A stretch of DNA of 18,145 nt from CAZABC01 sp964483405 (GTDB lineage: Bacteria > Chloroflexota > Limnocylindria > Limnocylindrales > CSP1-4). Below, piece by piece: positions 14,298 to 18,145 of this stretch. The stretch is from NCBI GenBank assembly GCA_964483405.1, contig CAZABC010000043.1:1-18145 (forward strand), read 5' to 3'. The position numbers were made by a program, and so were the translations under genes. Positions within the stretch are counted from its first letter, which is position 1. Every line of letters begins with the position of its first letter. The notes below the pieces were generated by a model, which was not told where the DNA came from, did no database searches, and saw only the letters and a list, made by a program, of their open reading frames with translations.

Positions 14298-15200
14298 CTA
14301 CGGAACGGGTGAGGGGCTCGGCGAGGCCGCCGGGGACGCGGCCGGCGACGGCGAGGGGAACGGGGTGGGGGAGGGCAGCGGCGGCGGCGTCCGGACGGGG
14401 CTGTTGCCGGCCGGATAGGTCTCCGGCACCGGCAGGCCGTACTTGGTGATGATCCGGTTGGTCGTGCTGCCCAGCGAGGCGACGTCGATGAAGCGGGTGT
14501 CGATCTCCGGTCGGAGGGCGAGGCTGAAGGCGGCGGTCCCGCTCGCCTGGAGGTGGCTGATCTCCTCGGCCGTCGAGAGGTTCGCCTTGAGGATGTAGAA
14601 CTGGCCCGACTTGGCGAGGATCAGCATGTCCTGGTAGGTGATCTTCGTCGACTTGTCGGTGTAGTACTTGCCCTCCTCGATCAGGTCCTGCGGCACGTTG
14701 ACCGTGGCGGTGACGAAGACGTCGACGGTCTGGCCCGGCTGGAGCATCCCCCCGACCGCCTGCGTGTCGGGGACCGAGATGGAGATCGCCCGCCAGGCCT
14801 CCGAGTCGGGGGCGACGGTCTCCTCGGGCCCGAGGATCGTGAACTCGCCGCCCTCGGTCGAGGAGGCGAGCAGGTTGGTCGTGACCAGCTGGCCCTCGAG
14901 GATGGTGATCGCCGGGATCCGGCCGAGCACCTGGGCGGGGTCGGCGACGACGCCCTGGGCGTTCGTCGGGTCGAGCGGCACCTCGCGCACGACGACGTCG
15001 CCGGCCTCGATCGGCTTGCGGGCCGGGATGGCCCGGACGGCCACGACGACCGATGCCCGCTGGAGGCCGGCCTGACCGGCCTGCTGCTGGGCCTGGCTGA
15101 CGAAGTAGAACGCCGCGGCGCCCGCGACGAGGGCGAGGATGACGCCGAGGACGATGACGACCTTGCCGCGCCGACCCGTGTCCTTGTATTCGAGCTCCAC
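14298..15200 (-). CDS. cpaB: Flp/Tad pilus assembly protein CpaB/RcpC (SAF domain)
   Basis: This 300-residue cell-envelope protein belongs to Tad (tight adherence) pilus biogenesis. One N-terminal membrane segment (about residues 14-34) is followed by a SAF domain (about 48-110: VVVAVRAIPARKPIEAGDVV, then ILEGQLVTTNLL). An RcpC-type beta-rich region (about 130-260) comes next, with a second conserved block VGGMLQPGQTVDVFVT. The last ~35 residues are a Pro/Ser/Ala-rich tail (PSPTPFPSPSPAASP). The GTG start at 15200 has GGGAGG eight bases upstream and yields the basic stop-transfer N-terminus MELEYKDTGRRGK. It is the last gene of the - strand cluster, 42 nt after the TadG-like gene. Family assignment is confident; the exact role is taken from CpaB/RcpC family members. 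Confidence 0.9.
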   Translation of the reverse strand: MELEYKDTGRRGKVVIVLGVILALVAGAAAFYFVSQAQQQAGQAGLQRASVVVAVRAIPARKPIEAGDVVVREVPLDPTNAQGVVADPAQVLGRIPAITILEGQLVTTNLLASSTEGGEFTILGPEETVAPDSEAWRAISISVPDTQAVGGMLQPGQTVDVFVTATVNVPQDLIEEGKYYTDKSTKITYQDMLILAKSGQFYILKANLSTAEEISHLQASGTAAFSLALRPEIDTRFIDVASLGSTTNRIITKYGLPVPETYPAGNSPVRTPPPLPSPTPFPSPSPAASPAASPSPSPVP

Positions 15201-15242
15201 CGTGGCTGCCTCCCGTTGTGATGCGATGCCGTGCCCGACCGG

Positions 15243-17156
15243 CTAGTCCCAGGGCACCAGCCTGGCCACCTGACCGCGTGCCAGGGCTGGGTCGTTCATG
15301 TCCGCGTAGGTGTCGCTGATGGCGTAGCCGTAGACGGCGTTCGAGTCCATCGAGGTGATCCGGAAGATCGCGAAGCCGACGATGTCGACGTACTCGTTGG
15401 CCGTCCCGTCGGTCGCGATGTCGAGGACGAGGGGGATGTGCCGGGTGACCTTCTGGCCGGCGAGGTTGGTCCCGGTCGCCCGGAGGGTCAGCGGGTACTC
15501 GCCCGGTCCGAGGGTCCCGCCACCGACGCTGATCGTCACGTCCTGGCGGCCGTTCTTGTTGAGGGTGAACGAGCTGGGCGAGACGCTGATCGTCCCGATC
15601 CCCGTCGGCAGGACCCCGAGGTCGTCCGGCCCGCCCTCGAGGCTGAGGGTCACCGTCCCGCCGAAGTAGGTGCTGTTGTTGTTCGGCGTCCGGAAGCTCA
15701 CGGTCGCCGTCCCGGTCCCGCCGGTCGCCGCCATCGCAAGGACCGACCCGGAGCCGGTGACCGAGAAATCGCGGGCGACCCCGCCGACGTTGAACGCGAC
15801 CGGGTAGAAGTGGTCGGTGAGGTACGGGCTCGACGAGTGGCCCTTGATCCAGTGGGTGTAGATGCCGGCCGTCGCCCCGGTCGTCCGGAACGTCGTCCAG
15901 ACGATCGAGGCGGGTGGCGTGGCCGGGTCCGGCGCGAACGTGAGCGGCGTCAGCGTGCCGAGCGTCTGCGGATGGGTCGCATCGCCCCAGTCGGGGAAGG
16001 CGGTCGTCGTGACCGTCCCGGTGAATGAGGCGTTCTTCGAGACCGCGGTCGATACGGCGCCGCTCCGGTCCTGGGTCGTGCCGATCGGGACGGTCGTCGG
16101 GACGGTGTACGAGAAGTCCGGGATCGTCATGACCGTCCCCGAGTAGACGGCCGCGAGGATCTCGTCGCCGGGGCGGTAGCGGTCCCCGATGGCGTCGACG
16201 ACGATCCCCGACGAGTTGCCGTCGATGATGCCGACCTGGTCGTTGGGATCTGCCGGGCTGGTCACCGGCGGGAAGGCCGGACCCGGATACCCGGTCGCCA
16301 CCCAGCCGGCCTCCAGGTCCTTGAGCACGTTCGGGTTGGTGCCCGCGGTCACCCCGTTGTAGAAGACGTTCGAGGTGGTCGACGCGAAGTTCCGGATGTC
16401 GAGGGCGACGAAGCCGCGGAAGCTCGCGTTGTTGCTCGGCTCCGCGCCCTGGCCGACGAGGGCGATGATCGGCCCGTGGTGGCTCGGGTCGTCGCCCGGG
16501 TTCGAGGGGTTGAACGGCTGGCCGGCCGACGGGGGCGTCCGAAGCGAGTCGTCGGTCTCGCTGCCGAGGCACGCCGTGTCGGCCGTCGCGACCAGATCCT
16601 GGAAGTCGTTCTGGTCGCCGTCGCATGGGTAGGCCGCCCCGCCCGTCGGTCCGGGCGCGTTGATGTACTTGCGGACGGCGATCGGGAGCAGGTCGCCGGT
16701 CGTCCGGACGCGGGCCTGGGCGAGGACCGTCGCCTCGAGCAGCCCGACGATCCGGCCGAACGTGTACGGCACCTGGCTCGAGACGGCGACCCGGACCTCG
16801 CCACCGCCGATGAGGATGCCGTCGACGAGGTGGATCGGGTCGCCGGCGTGGCCGGGCTCGTAGACCGGCGTCTCCGGCGGCTCGGCGGCGTCGCTGCCGG
16901 CCGGGCTGCCGATGAGGTTCCGGGCGAGCACGGCGCGAGCCTCGACCTCGGCCGTCGCGGCGTCCTCGCCCCGGATGAGGGCGTTCGCGGCGGCGAGCGC
17001 CCCGGCGTCGGCGGCGTTCTGGAGGAACCGCTTCTCGGTGTAGAAGCGGCCGACGTCGAAGGCGATCCCGGCCGCGGCGAGGAGGCCGACGACCGACAGC
17101 CCGAAGATGACGAGGACCTGGCCGCGATCCGCCCGCCGGACCCGCCGCTCGGCCAT
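15243..17156 (-). CDS. TadG-like pilus assembly protein with long extracytoplasmic region
   Basis: This 637-residue protein has a TadG/TadE-type N-terminus: a basic start, RGQVLVIFGLSVVGLL, then a membrane segment (about 12-35) and the family's hallmark DVGRFYTEKRFLQNAADAGALAAANAL. The rest is predicted outside the membrane. A middle region has two Cys (CDGDQNDFQDL and TACLG) and Asn/Ser-rich stretches. A C-terminal all-beta Ig-like segment (about 500-590) contains SVSPSSFTLNKNG and GPGEYPLTLRATGT. The G^Q junction lacks Glu at +5, so it is probably not processed as a pseudopilin. The ATG at 17156 overlaps the TadE stop by one base (TGATG), showing an operon. An open frame extends upstream but is a shadow of tadE. 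The function (envelope scaffold or adhesin for the Tad apparatus) is inferred. Confidence 0.85.
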   Translation of the reverse strand: MAERRVRRADRGQVLVIFGLSVVGLLAAAGIAFDVGRFYTEKRFLQNAADAGALAAANALIRGEDAATAEVEARAVLARNLIGSPAGSDAAEPPETPVYEPGHAGDPIHLVDGILIGGGEVRVAVSSQVPYTFGRIVGLLEATVLAQARVRTTGDLLPIAVRKYINAPGPTGGAAYPCDGDQNDFQDLVATADTACLGSETDDSLRTPPSAGQPFNPSNPGDDPSHHGPIIALVGQGAEPSNNASFRGFVALDIRNFASTTSNVFYNGVTAGTNPNVLKDLEAGWVATGYPGPAFPPVTSPADPNDQVGIIDGNSSGIVVDAIGDRYRPGDEILAAVYSGTVMTIPDFSYTVPTTVPIGTTQDRSGAVSTAVSKNASFTGTVTTTAFPDWGDATHPQTLGTLTPLTFAPDPATPPASIVWTTFRTTGATAGIYTHWIKGHSSSPYLTDHFYPVAFNVGGVARDFSVTGSGSVLAMAATGGTGTATVSFRTPNNNSTYFGGTVTLSLEGGPDDLGVLPTGIGTISVSPSSFTLNKNGRQDVTISVGGGTLGPGEYPLTLRATGTNLAGQKVTRHIPLVLDIATDGTANEYVDIVGFAIFRITSMDSNAVYGYAISDTYADMNDPALARGQVARLVPWD

Positions 17157-17692
17157 CAGTTGATCACCATCGTGACCTCGGACCCGAGGCCGAGGCGCCC
17201 GCCGGTGTCGCGCGGCAGCAGGTTGGCGACGAGCGGGATGATCAGGTCCTGGTGGTAGGTCACCCGGACCGTCAGGCGCTGGCCGGTCCGCGCGTCGGTG
17301 TCGGTGACGTCGTCGGGGAGCTCGTAGGTCACGACGAGATCGCCGTTGGTGAACGTGTCGCCGCTCTGGGTCCAGGTCGAGCCGACCGTCAGCTGCGGGG
17401 AGCTCGTCGAGAGCAGGTTCAGCGACTCGAGGAGGGTCGCCTTGATCGCCTCGTTGCGGGCGAGGTCGTTCTGGGCCGCCGAGTAGTCGCCGTCGTAGAT
17501 GACGATCGTGCCGGTCCGGGCCGCCTCGCGGGTCGCGTTGGTGATCGTGACGTAGGCGTTGAAGATGAAGCCGAACTGGATGATCGCCAGCAGGACCAGC
17601 ATCAGCGGCGTCAGGATCAGGGCGAACTCGACCAGGCTCTGGCCCCGCTCGGGGGCGGGCGGCGGGGTATGTGGCGAGCGTGCGGGGCGCAT
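17156..17692 (-). CDS. tadE: TadE-family pseudopilin
   Basis: This 178-residue minor pilin-like protein belongs to the Tad/Flp system. After a short Pro-rich leader it has ERG17^Q18SLVE22F. A Gly precedes the putative prepilin-peptidase cut and Glu lies at +5, as in TadE/TadF, followed by a membrane segment (about 23-47, LILTPLMLVLLAIIQFGFIF). The signature NAYVTITNATREAARTG comes next, then a C-terminal beta-rich exterior domain. Start ATG 17692 is chosen because the extra upstream 43 codons look non-pilin. Its GGAGGT (17706-17711) is 13 nt away, a long spacing, so the start is not certain. It is the first gene of a - strand run with the TadG-like gene and cpaB and is divergent from uvrB. 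The secretion ATPase and TadB/C genes are not in this window. Confidence 0.88.
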   Translation of the reverse strand: MRPARSPHTPPPAPERGQSLVEFALILTPLMLVLLAIIQFGFIFNAYVTITNATREAARTGTIVIYDGDYSAAQNDLARNEAIKATLLESLNLLSTSSPQLTVGSTWTQSGDTFTNGDLVVTYELPDDVTDTDARTGQRLTVRVTYHQDLIIPLVANLLPRDTGGRLGLGSEVTMVIN

Positions 17693-17853
17693 CGTGGCGC
17701 GCGCGACCTCCGGCGTCGGATCCGTGCCAGCCGAGTGTCGACCGGCCCGCTCCCGCCGGGAATGACCCTGAGGTCCCACCGCCGACCCGCCGCCGGTCAT
17801 CCGCGCGGCGCGCCGACGCACCGAACATCCGTTCGCCTACCGGGTGCCGGCCT
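17693..17853. other. Divergent promoter region between tadE and uvrB
   Basis: A 176-bp gap separates the tadE and uvrB starts. The uvrB side has an excellent -10 (next entry). No convincing -10 or -35 is seen for the minus-strand pilus genes. Confidence 0.4.
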
Positions 17854-17862
17854 TGCTACAAT
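17854..17862 (+). promoter_or_regulatory. Extended -10 promoter of uvrB
   Basis: TGCTACAAT contains a TGn extension and the near-consensus hexamer TACAAT (17857-17862). The uvrB GTG begins seven bases after the hexamer, which is where transcription would start. No good -35 is present, as is usual for extended -10 promoters. Confidence 0.65.
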
Positions 17863-17868
17863 CGCCGC

Positions 17869-18145
17869 GTGCCCGACTTCCGGCTCGTCGCCCCCTTCGA
17901 GCCGACCGGCGACCAGCCGGCCGCCATCGAGCGCCTCGCGGACGGGATCGCCCGCGGGATGCGCGCCCAGACCCTCCTCGGGGCGACCGGGACCGGCAAG
18001 ACCTTCACGATCGCCCAGGTCATCGCCCGGGCCAACCGGCCGACGCTCGTCCTGGCCCACAACAAGACGCTCGCCGCCCAGCTCTACGCCGAGTTCCGGG
18101 ACTTCTTCCCGGAGAACGCGGTCGAGTACTTCGTCAGCTACTTCG
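17869..18145 (+). CDS. uvrB: Excinuclease ABC subunit B, N-terminal part (3' end outside window)
   Basis: These are the first 92 codons of the nucleotide excision repair helicase-like subunit that receives damaged DNA from UvrA and recruits UvrC. The N-terminus FRLVAPFEPTGDQPAAIERL is the family's Q-motif region. Walker A GATGTGKT spans residues 38-45, followed by TLVLAHNKTLAAQL and the segment leading to the DNA-gripping hairpin (NAVEYFVSYF). The GTG at 17869 gives the standard N-terminal length and coincides with the predicted transcription start, so the mRNA looks leaderless; no Shine-Dalgarno site is present. The gene continues beyond the window. Confidence 0.96.
   Translation, partial: MPDFRLVAPFEPTGDQPAAIERLADGIARGMRAQTLLGATGTGKTFTIAQVIARANRPTLVLAHNKTLAAQLYAEFRDFFPENAVEYFVSYF

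Noticed and set aside
14260..16626. A 788-codon minus-strand frame overlapping cpaB and the TadG-like gene
   Set aside because: It is in a different frame from both recognised pilus proteins and has only low-complexity basic composition; the cpaB and TadG frames carry clear family motifs.
17693..17821. Longer N-terminus of TadE starting at 17821
   Set aside because: The extra 43 residues are Arg/Gly-rich without signal character and would move the prepilin motif far from the N-terminus; ATG 17692 fits better.

Overview
This window is a very GC-rich, densely coded bacterial chromosome segment. It reads as ordinary core genome: no transposase, integrase, phage gene or CRISPR array is visible. 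Codon use (strong G/C at third positions), -10 elements of the TAnnnT type, a polymerase I with a decayed proofreading domain, a Tad-type pilus module and a membrane-anchored anti-sigma family together suggest an uncultured Chloroflexota lineage (Limnocylindria/Ellin6529-like). A high-GC actinobacterium is a weaker alternative. The phylum is an inference from style, not from a database match.

Layout from left to right. (1) The 3' end of dnaE (+), then a hairpin, then a convergent TerB-like gene (-). (2) A 403-bp gap, then a Tat-exported multicopper oxidase (+). (3) A tRNA-Leu(CAA) gene (-), divergent from an ECF sigma factor gene (+). The sigma gene is followed by two tandem anti-sigma genes (+) whose first 399 bp are identical. 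(4) A tightly packed + strand genome-maintenance and housekeeping operon: polA, mutM, an ABC-F ATPase gene and coaE. mutM/ABC-F and ABC-F/coaE overlap at stop/start codons. (5) A strong hairpin between convergent units, then a - strand Tad pilus block transcribed tadE, tadG-like, cpaB. (6) Divergent from it, the 5' end of uvrB (+), which appears leaderless.

The most interesting signal is in 5100-7260. The sigma gene and the second anti-sigma gene are each preceded by the same ECF-type promoter layout: GGAAC(C/T), 16 nt, CGTC, 11 nt, ATG. The first anti-sigma gene instead overlaps the sigma gene and has its own Shine-Dalgarno-GTG start. A consistent model is an autoregulated ECF sigma factor made together with one anti-sigma, plus a second anti-sigma switched on from its own sigma-dependent, leaderless promoter as extra negative feedback. 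The two anti-sigma proteins share identical cytoplasmic and first membrane segments but have diverged extracytoplasmic linkers and C-terminal membrane segments, so they could sense different inputs while holding the same sigma. A mis-assembly of two strain alleles is the main competing explanation.

DNA metabolism is over-represented (dnaE, polA, mutM, uvrB). The order polA-mutM-coaE is a known bacterial neighbourhood, here interrupted by an ABC-F gene.
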